37,406 bases of DNA from Peptococcaceae bacterium (GCA_003509545.1 DOLC01000032.1:1-37406); one strand, 5' to 3'; positions 1 through 7,261 are shown, counted from the first letter of the stretch. Made by a program: numbers and translations. The notes: generated by a model from the sequence alone, not told the origin.

Positions 1-150
1 GGTTTAGTCGCTCGCTTCCAAGCCTAAACAGGCCTGCCCTGCAAAAAGTGGGGATAACTCAGGTCTAAGGAGGGTTGATCCCGCCGGGGTTTATTTTCCC
101 AAAAAATTGTATAGACTATCCCCACAGGAAGGATAAAGGAGGTGGTCTTG

Positions 151-471
151 GTGCCCAGGATCATTGGTATCGTACCCAACCAGGACCAGGTAGGCGGGTT
201 AATCGACAGCCTTGAGGCAGCCGGCTTCGACCGCCGGGACATGATCGTTTCCGACCTCAGCAAGTCTTTCGAGCAGAGAAGAAACCCCAGGGAGATACCC
301 TTTTTAAAAACCGAGCGCGAGGGCCTATGGGAAATAGGGGCCTATACCGACTTTCTGGCCGGTGAAGCGGGGGCAGGGATAGTGGTTGCCGTGGAAGTGC
401 CCCGCCATGAGGCGGCCAGGGTGCGGGAAATAATGGAACAAAACGGTGCGGCAAAAATTTTGCAGGATTAA
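151..471 (+). CDS. Small hypothetical protein, possibly general-stress-protein-like
   Basis: This encodes about 106 residues of unknown function. The ribosome site AAAGGAGG is at 135-142, so GTG at 151 (8-nt spacing) or TTG at 148 (5 nt) is the likely start; a GTG at 142 would overlap the ribosome site. The N-terminus (IIGIVPNQDQVGGLIDSLEAAGFDRRDM) loosely resembles the ferredoxin-like fold at the start of YflT/GS17M-type stress proteins, which use an alternating V-G-V and E-x-L-x-x-A-G-F pattern. I see no catalytic motif, signal peptide or membrane segment. The stop codon lies inside a terminator hairpin, so the gene is probably monocistronic. Confidence 0.6.
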   Translation: MPRIIGIVPNQDQVGGLIDSLEAAGFDRRDMIVSDLSKSFEQRRNPREIPFLKTEREGLWEIGAYTDFLAGEAGAGIVVAVEVPRHEAARVREIMEQNGAAKILQD

Positions 472-499
472 AGGGCGCCGCCAGTTTGGCGCCCTTTAA
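468..499 (+). terminator. Intrinsic, probably bidirectional terminator hairpin
   Basis: A perfect 12-bp stem is formed by TTAAAGGGCGCC (468-479) and GGCGCCCTTTAA (488-499) around an 8-nt loop. The stem contains the TAA stop codon of the preceding small gene. Its A/T-rich ends supply short T tracts on both strands. Confidence 0.75.
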
Positions 500-528
500 T
501 ACGGGCCACCTGGGAAAGGAGGTGAATT

Positions 529-573
529 TTGCTTAGGCCGGGGGCTCTGGATAACGAGGACCTAAAAACATGA
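529..573 (+). pseudogene. Orphan translation start with a 14-codon open frame
   Basis: A strong ribosome site, AAAGGAGGTG (515-524), precedes TTG at 529 and an open frame of only 14 codons ending in TGA at 571. The next in-frame stops are close behind. It may be the 5' stub of a gene destroyed by the mobile-element decay just downstream, or a leader peptide. The peptide is not recognised. The rest of 500-657 shows no gene. Confidence 0.25.
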
Positions 574-657
574 AATATGGCTGCCCCCTGATAGGGAGAA
601 TCGCCTGTGGCCGTATTCCGGCGTAATTTGGTCTGAGTGTAAAGGAAACTCTAACCG

Positions 658-831
658 TTAATCTCTAAAAGGTTTCTGAACCGTACAGTTGTACTTGCCG
701 TCTTTACTGAAGCCAAAATCTCGTAGAGTATCGGCTTCGACGCTGGCAAAAGAAAAGGTCTTTACGTCGTAAAATACCACATCCACCTGCATGTTGAAAA
801 GGTGGCGGTTCTTCCGGTTTCGCTTCCTGGC
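658..831 (-). pseudogene. IS1634-type (IS4-like) transposase remnant
   Basis: In one minus-strand frame the sequence reads HLFNMQVDVVFYDVKTF, then ADTLRDFGFSKDGKYN and VQ. This matches the part of IS1634-family transposases around the first catalytic aspartate (VVFYD-x-T-T-x-x-F, followed by L-R-x-F-G-F-S-K-D-G-K). The similarity stops at both sides: there is no start codon or upstream domain, and a TAA closes the frame at 658. Only about 55 codons remain of a protein usually near 550 residues. I see no terminal inverted repeats nearby. Positions 832-1009 hold nothing I can name. Confidence 0.6.
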
Positions 832-1009
832 CGGCTTTGAGCCCGCAAACCTAGATTTTTTGCGGGTCCCTGTTTCGAAAACAAGTTGAAACTGATAAAG
901 TCAGGAGCCCCCACACCTGTAAGCAAAGAACGGTTAAAGAGTCCAGCCCATTCCTGCTGCTTCGGCTGCACCCGCGTCTTCCTGCCAGGTTAACGCCCAT
1001 GCCGGCGCA

Positions 1010-1037
1010 CAATAAAAATAGCCGGGCCTTCCCGGCT
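1010..1037 (-). terminator. Intrinsic terminator closing the minus-strand cofactor operon
   Basis: Read on the minus strand, AGCCGGG (1037-1031) pairs with CCCGGCT (1026-1020) around a 4-nt loop, followed by ATTTTTATTG. It lies 24 bp past the end of the DUF5320 gene. Confidence 0.8.
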
Positions 1038-1061
1038 TTGACTTTAGAAGTATTTAAGAGA

Positions 1062-1430
1062 TTATTCCTCTTTTTCTTCTTGCTTTTTCTGCTGTTGCAG
1101 GGCATCAATTTGGGCCCTAATAGCTTGAAGGTGCTTCTCCAGAAAGCTGGCCTGCTGCTTTAACAGTTCCATCTCAGGAACCGCTTCCCCCGGGGTAGGA
1201 ACCGCGCCGGGAAAGGGTGGGGCCCACCACCCGCCTCTCATCCAGCCGGGCAGTCCCGTGGCGTAGTACATGTGCCGCCACCCCCGGCCCAGGCCCCCCC
1301 AGAACCTGCGGAAGCCGCCCCACCAACCCGGGTTCATAAAGCCTGGGACGGGAAAGCCGGCGCAGTAACCGGCCCTTCTGCCGGTCATAGGGCCCAGACC
1401 CCAAGGACCTGTCCTGTCACCCCTCGGCAT
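1062..1430 (-). CDS. DUF5320 family protein
   Basis: This encodes about 122 residues. The family signature is at the N-terminus: MPRGDRTGPWGLGPMTGRRAGYC. A Gly/Trp/Pro-rich middle follows, then a C-terminal coiled coil (roughly residues 85-120, EMELLKQQASFLEKHLQAIRAQ) ending in a charged KKQEEKEE tail. ATG at 1430 is preferred because GGAGGG sits 7 nt upstream; an earlier ATG at 1457 falls inside the operator. The molecular function of DUF5320 is unknown, but these small proteins are often found next to NifX-type and Mrp/MinD-type genes, as here. The gene has its own promoter, so it can be made in excess over the upstream genes. Confidence 0.85.
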   Translation of the reverse strand: MPRGDRTGPWGLGPMTGRRAGYCAGFPVPGFMNPGWWGGFRRFWGGLGRGWRHMYYATGLPGWMRGGWWAPPFPGAVPTPGEAVPEMELLKQQASFLEKHLQAIRAQIDALQQQKKQEEKEE

Positions 1431-1446
1431 TGACACTCCCTCCTTT

Positions 1447-1503
1447 GTTATGGTCATATGTTTGTTTCAATTGTAGTATACACCTATTATGGTCATATGT
1501 CAA
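1447..1503 (-). promoter_or_regulatory. SigA-type promoter with two operator copies, upstream of the DUF5320 gene
   Basis: On the minus strand, -35 TTGACA (1503-1498), a 17-bp spacer and -10 TATACT (1480-1475) make a near-consensus promoter. The dyad TATGACCATA lies inside the spacer. A second ATATGACCATAAC lies about 39 bp downstream (1459-1447), immediately before the ribosome site. The promoter at 7211-7239 has the same arrangement, which suggests one shared regulator. Confidence 0.7.
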
Positions 1504-1521
1504 TAATGTTATGCGTTAAAT

Positions 1522-2247
1522 TCAGTGGCCGCAAAAACAGTAGCGCTCAAGGCCGGAGAGGTAGGCAATACCGGCAATCGTAACCCCGTAAAAGACAACC
1601 GGCTTTTTGCCCAGCAAAGGTTCCAGGGTGGCATTTACCGCCGTGGTCCCGGTGGCTACTATAATATCGCCCCATTCTATAATTTCGGGTGTGCGGGAAA
1701 CATCTTCTACGATGGCTCTACCCTTTTGCTGTCCCACGTTTTCCGGGTCCAAATCAACCACCCGCAGGGGAAAACATTCCGCCAGCTTAACGACCATAGC
1801 CGGTTGGAGGCCGATAAAGGCAATGCGAGGATTTCCAAAACGCTCTCGGATATAAGTTACCAGTTGGCCGGCGCATTCCTCCGGCTCCCGGTCCCGGCAG
1901 TGGACCGTCCTATCTATCAAGTTTAAGTGGCGCATTACGGCGTTGAGGGTGGCCACAAAGACGGCCCTGGCAAAATTACTTTTTAGCGGGAGTTCCAGTA
2001 CCTCTTTTATCGTACCCTCATAGTTGCCCGGCATATCGGTAAAGGCTTGCCCACGGCCGGACCGGAACTGTGCCTGGAGCATCACTTCCTTGCCCTTTAG
2101 CAGCGGATAGTCCTGGCGGTCGGGCCGGCCAATTGCTTCTTCGGGCTTTAAAGGCCTGGCGTCTACGACTTGTATACTTTCTTTTAATAATTCATGGGCG
2201 GTGACCAGCTCAATAAACTTTTTCCTCACATCTTCCAGAAGTCTCAT
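1522..2247 (-). CDS. DUF364 domain protein (putative heavy-metal chelation family)
   Basis: This encodes about 241 residues. The N-terminal part carries GQAFTDMPGNYEG, and the C-terminal Rossmann-like half has IAFIGLQPAMVVKL, VVDLDPENVG and DIIVATGTTAVNATL, the pattern of the DUF364/DUF4213 family. The family is annotated as putative heavy-metal chelation, without a proven reaction. The C-terminus has a short CFCGH motif that could bind metal. ATG 2247 is preferred because a purine-rich GGGGAG site precedes it; ATG 2283 is also possible. It lies 40 bp after the MBL-fold gene in the same operon, which points to metal or cofactor handling. Confidence 0.8.
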   Translation of the reverse strand: MRLLEDVRKKFIELVTAHELLKESIQVVDARPLKPEEAIGRPDRQDYPLLKGKEVMLQAQFRSGRGQAFTDMPGNYEGTIKEVLELPLKSNFARAVFVATLNAVMRHLNLIDRTVHCRDREPEECAGQLVTYIRERFGNPRIAFIGLQPAMVVKLAECFPLRVVDLDPENVGQQKGRAIVEDVSRTPEIIEWGDIIVATGTTAVNATLEPLLGKKPVVFYGVTIAGIAYLSGLERYCFCGH

Positions 2248-2287
2248 CCCTTTTCTCCCCCCGGGGAAAAAGTGGCTCGGCATTTTC

Positions 2288-3127
2288 TTACCCCACTTTA
2301 AACACGCGGCCCACCTCGTTAAAGAGCAACTTGTCGCCTAAAGCCCGGTACAAGGCCGCACCGGCGGCCAATCCCGTGCAATGGCCGGCTATAAAATACT
2401 GCAGATCGAAGCGGGACAACTCCTTGGCGGTCTTCTCCAGGCGTTCGGCGTCGGCATCTTTTAGGTGGGTGCCACCGATAACGGCGTATATCCGGCTGGA
2501 ACCCATAAGTTGCAGAATGTATTCCAGGGTATTAATAAGGCCAGCATGAGCACAACCGAGAATCACAACCAATCCTTCCCGCGTATCCAGAACCAAGGCC
2601 TGGTCGTCCAACAGCCTATCCTGAACATACTCTCCTCCCGCGAGAACGCAAAACTCCGGGCTCAAGGCCTCAAAACCGTAAACGCGCGGAATCTCACCGG
2701 TGGCCACGACACCTTCAGCCAACGCCACCGGTTCCCTGTGTAAATGAAGCATGGCCCCGGTTTTCTCCAACTCTTCCCGCGACCAGGGAATTCCTATATA
2801 CTGTGGCTCTTTCCCGGGCTTCACCCGGTATTTGGCCGCCAGGGCGTCGGGATGGGCATAGACCGGCTGAGGCCCGGTAATCTCGCAAATCTTCTTTAAG
2901 CCTCCTGTATGATCGTCATGGCCGTGGCTCAAGACTGCTGCATTGATATCGCGGGGGTCCATACCCAGGCTCAAAGCATTATGCACTACCGCGGCCCCGG
3001 CGCCCGTATCGAATAAAACGGTCCGGCCTCCCGCGCGAATAAGAAAGGCCAGCCCGTGCTCAGCCAACAGCCCCCGCCTAAATACCACATTGTCTACCAG
3101 GGTAACTATTTCAACGGCCTTCGCCAC
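2288..3127 (-). CDS. Metallo-beta-lactamase-fold hydrolase (MJ0301 / dihydropterin synthase-like)
   Basis: This encodes about 279 residues. The metal-binding motif HGHDDHTGG is near residue 80. A later GCAHAGLINT and a C-terminal GGTHL and AGHCTG supply further ligands. This is the subgroup often annotated as 7,8-dihydropterin-6-methyl-4-(beta-D-ribofuranosyl)-aminobenzene-5'-phosphate synthase; that substrate is not established here. GTG 3127 is the best start, since AAAGGAGG (3136-3143) lies 8 nt upstream. The product is cytoplasmic, with no signal peptide. It sits between the Mrp and DUF364 genes with short gaps, so it is co-transcribed with Fe-S carrier proteins. Confidence 0.85.
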   Translation of the reverse strand: MAKAVEIVTLVDNVVFRRGLLAEHGLAFLIRAGGRTVLFDTGAGAAVVHNALSLGMDPRDINAAVLSHGHDDHTGGLKKICEITGPQPVYAHPDALAAKYRVKPGKEPQYIGIPWSREELEKTGAMLHLHREPVALAEGVVATGEIPRVYGFEALSPEFCVLAGGEYVQDRLLDDQALVLDTREGLVVILGCAHAGLINTLEYILQLMGSSRIYAVIGGTHLKDADAERLEKTAKELSRFDLQYFIAGHCTGLAAGAALYRALGDKLLFNEVGRVFKVG

Positions 3128-3162
3128 CCTTGCCTCCTCCTTTGTTCGAGATCCGGGCAAGG

Positions 3163-4008
3163 TCACAACTGCATCTTAGCCGCAAAATCCCGCACCCGTT
3201 CCCCTAGTATGCCGTGATAATTCTCTATCTCCCCGCGGTCGCACAGGGCAGTCAAATCCGGGTCCAGGGGTAGGACTCCCAGTAGGGGGATGCCCACCCT
3301 GGCCGCCGCTTCTTCGGCGCGGCTCGGCCCGAAGGGGTAAAACTTTCTACCGCAGCCCGGGCACAGAATGTAGCTCATGTTCTCCACCAGGCCCAGTATC
3401 TTTACTTCCAGCATGGATGCCATCTTGATGGCCTTGCGGACCACCATGTTGGCCAGTTCCTGGGGGGAAGTGACAATCACCAGTCCGGCCAGGGGCAGGG
3501 ACTGGAGCACCGTAAGGGGCGCATCTCCGGTACCCGGCGGCAGATCGACCAATAGATAGTCCAGCTCACCCCAAAATACGTCGGTCCAAAACTGCTTCAC
3601 GGCGCTGGCGATCAAAGGTCCCCGCCAAATGACGGGATCGTCTTCCCGGGGCAACAACAGGTTCAGGGACATGATCTTAACGCCCAGCGAACTTTCGGCA
3701 GGGAACATACCTAGCTCGCTTCCCTGAGGAGGCCGGCGAATACTAAACATTTTGGGAATACTGGGGCCGGTAATATCCGCATCCAGGATACCCACCCGGG
3801 AGTTCTCCCTCGCCAGGGCCACGGCCAGCAAGGCGGTCACCGAGGATTTGCCGACCCCGCCTTTACCGCTCATAATAGCGATTACATGTTTTATGTGGTT
3901 CATCTCATTGGAGGGTATTTTCTGGGGTTTCTTGGCCTCGCAAGTGGTGGAAGTACAGCTTTCAGGGTTGCAGGTTTCGCACGTTTCTTTCGCCAAGGTT
4001 CTCACCAT
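3163..4008 (-). CDS. Mrp/NBP35-family Fe-S carrier ATPase
   Basis: This encodes about 281 residues. Residues 1-25 hold a cysteine cluster (C-x2-C-x4-C-x4-C). The deviant Walker A motif GKGGVGKSS is near residue 50, DADITGPS follows, then LVDLPPGTGD, and a C-terminal CPGCG that in this family bridges a [4Fe-4S] cluster between two subunits. The family binds and transfers Fe-S clusters to apoproteins. ATG 4008 has only a weak ribosome site. The start overlaps the 3' end of the NifU remnant by 47 bp, which suggests translational coupling was once important. Confidence 0.9.
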   Translation of the reverse strand: MVRTLAKETCETCNPESCTSTTCEAKKPQKIPSNEMNHIKHVIAIMSGKGGVGKSSVTALLAVALARENSRVGILDADITGPSIPKMFSIRRPPQGSELGMFPAESSLGVKIMSLNLLLPREDDPVIWRGPLIASAVKQFWTDVFWGELDYLLVDLPPGTGDAPLTVLQSLPLAGLVIVTSPQELANMVVRKAIKMASMLEVKILGLVENMSYILCPGCGRKFYPFGPSRAEEAAARVGIPLLGVLPLDPDLTALCDRGEIENYHGILGERVRDFAAKMQL

Positions 4009-4240
4009 CCTGTTTTAAACTCGGCCTAAACTCCTTCTTGGCCAGGTAATCTTCAATTGCTTTATGCAGGGCCTCCGCACCTAAACCGGAACAGTGGATT
4101 TTGCGGTCAGGCAAACCCCCCAAAGCCTTTATAACGTCCAGGTCGCTTATTTTCAGAGCTTCTTCCACGCTCTTCCCTTTGGCTAAATCAGTCAGTATGC
4201 TGGCGGTAGCTATGGCTGCAGGGCAGCCGAAGATTTCAAA
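3962..4240 (-). pseudogene. 5'-truncated NifU/IscU-type Fe-S scaffold remnant
   Basis: The frame holds about 92 codons matching only the C-terminal two thirds of an IscU/NifU N-domain: FEIFGCPAAIATASILTDL, SVEEALKI, GLPDRKIHCSGLGAEALHKAIEDYL. Two of the three cluster-binding cysteines are present (FGC and HCS). The N-terminal segment with the first cysteine is missing. Immediately upstream the sequence becomes Fur-family coding sequence in a different frame, so this portion has no start codon or ribosome site of its own. A deletion that joined fur to nifU is the simplest explanation. Confidence 0.75.
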
Positions 4241-4422
4241 CGATAAACAGTGGCCAGGCCCAGGGTGGCACAATGATTTTTGGCCGCCCGGTATATTTCG
4301 TCGGCAGTCGGGTGTTCCTGAGAAAGCTCCAAGAAAGCCTGAAGAACGGCCTTTCGCTGGGGAGTAAGGCGGCGTTCGTGCTCCTGCAGGCGTTCTAAAT
4401 TCTCCCTCATCCCGACTGCCAT
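4210..4422 (-). pseudogene. 3'-truncated Fur-family regulator fused out of frame to NifU sequence
   Basis: This encodes 70 residues with an intact start (ATG 4422, GGGAGGGGG just upstream). RRLTPQRKAVLQAFLE, HPTADEIY and LGLATVYR are the canonical Fur/PerR DNA-binding domain up to the recognition helix. Directly after TVYR the sequence switches to NifU-like DNA, and the Fur frame ends 10 codons later. The wing, metal sites and dimerisation domain are all missing. As it stands it cannot be a normal Fur protein. A residual role of the short peptide is possible but unsupported. Confidence 0.75.
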
Positions 4423-4488
4423 GTTTCCCCCTCCCTAAAATTCGTGTTTCCCCAAGATTCCCCCTACCGGGGATGCCGGCTCCGGCCT

Positions 4489-5379
4489 TTAATGTCCCGG
4501 CCGCCTCGCGAGGACGTCCAGCCGTTCCGCAAGCTTTTCCCACAGTGACCTTACGGCTCTGGCGGCGCCACCCCGCGAACCTCCCCTGGGCTGCACCAGG
4601 GGCACACCCCTGGATACGGCCCAGGCAACCTCTTCATCAAAGGGGATTTTACTTATAACCTCCACGCCCTGGGCCCGGCAGTACTCTTCTATTTCCCGAC
4701 TCTTTGCCGGGGCAAGATCAAACTTATTGATACAAACCTCTACCGGCACTCGGAAGTGGCCAGCCAACTGCATTATTCTTTCCAGGTCGTGGTGGCCGGC
4801 CACCGTGGGCTCGGTGACCACCAGGGCCAAGGATACCCCTGACAGGGCCGCAATCACCGGACAGCCGATCCCGGGCGGCCCGTCAATGATAATAAGATTT
4901 AGGCCCCTTTCCCGGGCCAGCTCGCGGCCCGCCTGGCGTACCACGGTAACCAGTTTGCCGGAATTATCCTCGGCAATTCCCAGCTGGGCGTGGACCATAG
5001 GGCCGTAAGGGGTGTGGGCCACATACCAGTAGCCGGCCAAATGATCGCGCATTACGACGGCCCCTGCCGGACACAGACGGCTGCATACACCACAACCCTC
5101 GCATAGGTGGGGATTAACGTGGTAATCTTCAATAGCTCCAAAGCGGCAGGCTTCCTGGCACAGCCCGCACTTATTACAATCCTCGGCATTGATGAAGGCC
5201 TTGGGCATCCCCCAAAACTCGTTACTGCTCTGGATCTGGGGACGGAGAAGGAGGTGCAGGTCTGCCGCGTCCACATCACAGTCTACTAGTACTTTATCCC
5301 GGGCCAAAACGGCAAAAGCTGCGGCCAGAGAGGTCTTGCCGGTTCCGCCCTTACCGCTGATTACCAAGAGCTCTTGCAC
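4489..5379 (-). CDS. MinD-superfamily ATPase with inserted ferredoxin domain (copy 2)
   Basis: This encodes about 296 residues. The P-loop GKGGTGKTS is at residues 9-17, followed by DCDVDAADLH. A two-cluster ferredoxin insert lies near residues 65-110 (CNKCGLCQEAC and CEGCGVCSRLCP), then IIDGPPGIGCPV and VVTEPTVAGHHDL. These proteins are related to NBP35/Mrp and are thought to couple ATP hydrolysis to an Fe-S step; no reaction is proven. The GTG start at 5379 overlaps the end of the paralogue upstream by 29 bp, so the two are probably made together and may form a heterodimer. Confidence 0.88.
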   Translation of the reverse strand: MQELLVISGKGGTGKTSLAAAFAVLARDKVLVDCDVDAADLHLLLRPQIQSSNEFWGMPKAFINAEDCNKCGLCQEACRFGAIEDYHVNPHLCEGCGVCSRLCPAGAVVMRDHLAGYWYVAHTPYGPMVHAQLGIAEDNSGKLVTVVRQAGRELARERGLNLIIIDGPPGIGCPVIAALSGVSLALVVTEPTVAGHHDLERIMQLAGHFRVPVEVCINKFDLAPAKSREIEEYCRAQGVEVISKIPFDEEVAWAVSRGVPLVQPRGGSRGGAARAVRSLWEKLAERLDVLARRPGH

Positions 5380-6223
5380 CCCGCTTCACCATCCTTTCCA
5401 CCTGTCGCCAAAGGTCGGCAAAAACCGGAACCCACTCTGGATAAACTTTAACCAGGCAATCCCCTTGGGAGTAGCAGGCGGCATAACGCCTGTCGAAAGG
5501 GATTTTCAGAAGTACCGGGATCCCTTCTTCGTAACAATAGCGCTCCACATGAAAGTCACCCAAAGTGGCCCGGTTGACAATGACCCCACACGGAATACCT
5601 AATTCCCGGACCATACCCACGGCCAGTTTTAAATCGTGTAGCCCGAAAGGAGTGGGTTCCGTTACCAGTAAACAGAAATCGCTCCCGTCCACGGAAGTTA
5701 CGACGGGGCAGGAAGTCCCCGGCGGAGCATCGATTATTACCGCTTCCTCGCTTCCCATCTCCTTTTTTACTGCTTTAATCAACGGCGGGGCCAGCGGTGT
5801 ACCGACGTCCATCTTCCCTTGTACAAAGGTTACAGAGCCTGCCCGGCCGGTGGCCAGTATGCCGATACGGTGAGACCTCTCCCTGATAGCCTGCGAGGGG
5901 CAAAACCGGGCACAGGCACCGCAGCCGTGACATAGTTCGGGGAAGGTGACGACCTTGCCCCCTGCCACGGCTATGGCGTTAAAGGCGCAGACTTCCCCAC
6001 ACTTCTTGCAAACCGTACATTTGGCTTCCTCTACGTCGGGCACCGGTATGCTGACCACTCGTTCGTGATCGAAGGTGGGCTTAAGAAACAGGTGGGCATT
6101 GGGTTCCTCCACATCGCAATCCAAAAAACGAACCGGTACCTTCCCTTCCAGGGCTAGGGCCAGGTTGACGGCTATGGTCGTCTTCCCCGTACCGCCCTTG
6201 CCGCTGGCCACCGCCACCCTCAC
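5351..6223 (-). CDS. MinD-superfamily ATPase with inserted ferredoxin domain (copy 1)
   Basis: This encodes about 290 residues and is a paralogue of the next gene with the same layout. The P-loop is GKGGTGKTT and CDVEEPNAHLF follows. The ferredoxin insert has CTVCKKCGEVC and CHGCGACARFCP, then IIDAPPGTSCPV and LLVTEPTPFGLHDL. The start is GTG 6223, 19 bp after the ferredoxin stop codon. With the neighbouring copy, ferredoxin and NifX-like genes, it belongs to a gene set known from many anaerobes in which two such ATPases occur side by side. I infer a role in Fe-S or metal cluster assembly or insertion. Confidence 0.88.
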   Translation of the reverse strand: MRVAVASGKGGTGKTTIAVNLALALEGKVPVRFLDCDVEEPNAHLFLKPTFDHERVVSIPVPDVEEAKCTVCKKCGEVCAFNAIAVAGGKVVTFPELCHGCGACARFCPSQAIRERSHRIGILATGRAGSVTFVQGKMDVGTPLAPPLIKAVKKEMGSEEAVIIDAPPGTSCPVVTSVDGSDFCLLVTEPTPFGLHDLKLAVGMVRELGIPCGVIVNRATLGDFHVERYCYEEGIPVLLKIPFDRRYAACYSQGDCLVKVYPEWVPVFADLWRQVERMVKRGARALGNQR

Positions 6224-6242
6224 AGGCTGTCCACCACCTTCT

Positions 6243-6413
6243 CTATTCCAAGACTAGCGCTCCATTGGGGCATTCCTCTACGCAGGTACCGCATTCCACA
6301 CACTCATCTTCATTAATCACAGCCACCTCTTCCACCGTAATGGCAGCCATGGGACATACATCCACACAGCTCCCACACCCCGTGCACTTTTCTGCCTCCA
6401 CCCGTACAGCCAT
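6243..6413 (-). CDS. Two-cluster [4Fe-4S] ferredoxin, 56 residues
   Basis: Translating the minus strand gives a 56-residue protein with two classical motifs, CTGCGSCVDVCP and CVECGTCVEECP, spaced as in clostridial 2[4Fe-4S] ferredoxins. ATG 6413 lies 9 nt from GGAGG; ATG 6419 is too close to it. The gene sits 19 bp before the first MinD-ferredoxin ATPase and 24 bp after the NifX-like gene. It is therefore a likely electron or cluster donor for this operon rather than a general housekeeping ferredoxin. Confidence 0.92.
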   Translation of the reverse strand: MAVRVEAEKCTGCGSCVDVCPMAAITVEEVAVINEDECVECGTCVEECPNGALVLE

Positions 6414-6437
6414 GGTCATCTTCCTCCCGCCTTTAAA

Positions 6438-6782
6438 TTAACATCCGTGATGTCCGTGATCACAAACGCCGCCGCGGGTTTGCAGGTTACCCCTCAAGTA
6501 AGCCTGGACTACTTCATCTACTGGACCGCTGGCACCGGTAATGGTCTGGATACCGCGTTCGGCAAACAGCTCCACCGCCCTGGCACCCATCCCGCCGGCA
6601 ATAACACATTTTACGCCCAAATTAGCTAAATATCCCGGTAAAAATCCCGGTTGGTGGCCGGGATTAGGGATAACTGTTTTACTGATTACCCTCTGGTCCT
6701 CAACTTCAAATAAAGTATACTGGGAACAGTGCCCAAAATGCTCGGCCACCATATTCCCCTCAGTTGCTACTGCTATCTTCAA
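6438..6782 (-). CDS. NifX/NafY-like dinitrogenase FeMo-cofactor family protein (copy 2)
   Basis: This encodes about 114 residues. MKIAVATEGNMVAEHFGHC, then a central CVIAGGMGARAVELFAERGI and a C-terminal Gly/His tail (CDHGHHGC) are typical of the stand-alone NifX/NifB-C-terminal-like fold that binds metal-sulfur cofactors. The TTG start at 6782 follows GGGGGAGG by 8 nt. The Cys/His-rich tail could bind metal. No nifHDK genes are seen, so a nitrogenase role is not implied by the name. Confidence 0.9.
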   Translation of the reverse strand: MKIAVATEGNMVAEHFGHCSQYTLFEVEDQRVISKTVIPNPGHQPGFLPGYLANLGVKCVIAGGMGARAVELFAERGIQTITGASGPVDEVVQAYLRGNLQTRGGVCDHGHHGC

Positions 6783-6829
6783 ATTTTTTACCTCCCCCTC
6801 GGCTATTCATAAGCCAACCTTTCGGTAGT

Positions 6830-7162
6830 TTAAGAAATCTCCGTTAACTTCCCTTGCTGCCATTGTTCCAGGGCCGCGCGGACAGTCATTGAGGTCGCAT
6901 GGTAAACCCTGATCCCCGCTTCCTGGAGAACTCGTATGGCCTTGGGACCTACCTGGCCAGTGATTACCGCCTTCACGCCTCGATTGATCAACGCCTGGGA
7001 AGCAGCGATACCTGCCCCGCCTCCAGATCCAGCGCCCTCATTGGCAATTGCTTCTACAGTGTTCTTCTCGGTGTCCATGAGAATAAAATAAGGGCAGCGG
7101 CCAAAGCGCGGTTCTACGGGGGAGTCCAAGTTTGGCCCTTGGGCTGTTATAGCCACTTTCAC
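6830..7162 (-). CDS. NifX/NafY-like dinitrogenase FeMo-cofactor family protein (copy 1, first gene of the operon)
   Basis: This encodes about 110 residues. It starts VKVAITAQGPNLDSPVEPRFGRCPYF, with GGAGIAASQALINRGVKAVITGQVGPKA in the middle, the family's cofactor-binding fold. GTG 7162 is preferred because GAGGGGGG is about 10 nt upstream. The in-frame ATG at 7198 lies in the second operator copy and would add 12 residues unlike the family. It is the promoter-proximal gene of the whole minus-strand cluster. It lacks the His/Cys-rich tail of its paralogue, so the two copies may have distinct roles. Confidence 0.88.
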   Translation of the reverse strand: MKVAITAQGPNLDSPVEPRFGRCPYFILMDTEKNTVEAIANEGAGSGGGAGIAASQALINRGVKAVITGQVGPKAIRVLQEAGIRVYHATSMTVRAALEQWQQGKLTEIS

Positions 7163-7187
7163 CGTGTATTTGCCCCCCTCAACTCGA

Positions 7188-7239
7188 GTTATGGTCATTA
7201 GTTCATTTATATTGTATTCCTATTATGACCATATGTCAA
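7188..7239 (-). promoter_or_regulatory. SigA-type promoter with two operator copies for the cofactor operon
   Basis: On the minus strand, -35 TTGACA (7239-7234), a 17-bp spacer and -10 TACAAT (7216-7211). The spacer carries the dyad TATGGTCATA, and a second ATGACCATAAC is at 7198-7188. The -35 and spacer are almost identical to the promoter at 1475-1503 (TTGACATATG, two differing bases, CATAATAGG). The downstream operator copy again lies between the start site and the ribosome site. Confidence 0.7.
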
Positions 7240-7261
7240 TAAAATTACTACTTTTTGCGGA

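Noticed and set aside
48..125. 9-bp inverted repeat GTGGGGATA / TATCCCCAC upstream of the first gene
   Set aside because: The arms are 60 bp apart and no promoter or known site fits around them; it could be chance.
3962..4240. Programmed -1 frameshift producing a Fur-NifU fusion protein
   Set aside because: No slippery heptamer or downstream structure is evident at the junction, and both domains lack essential parts, so a deletion is simpler.
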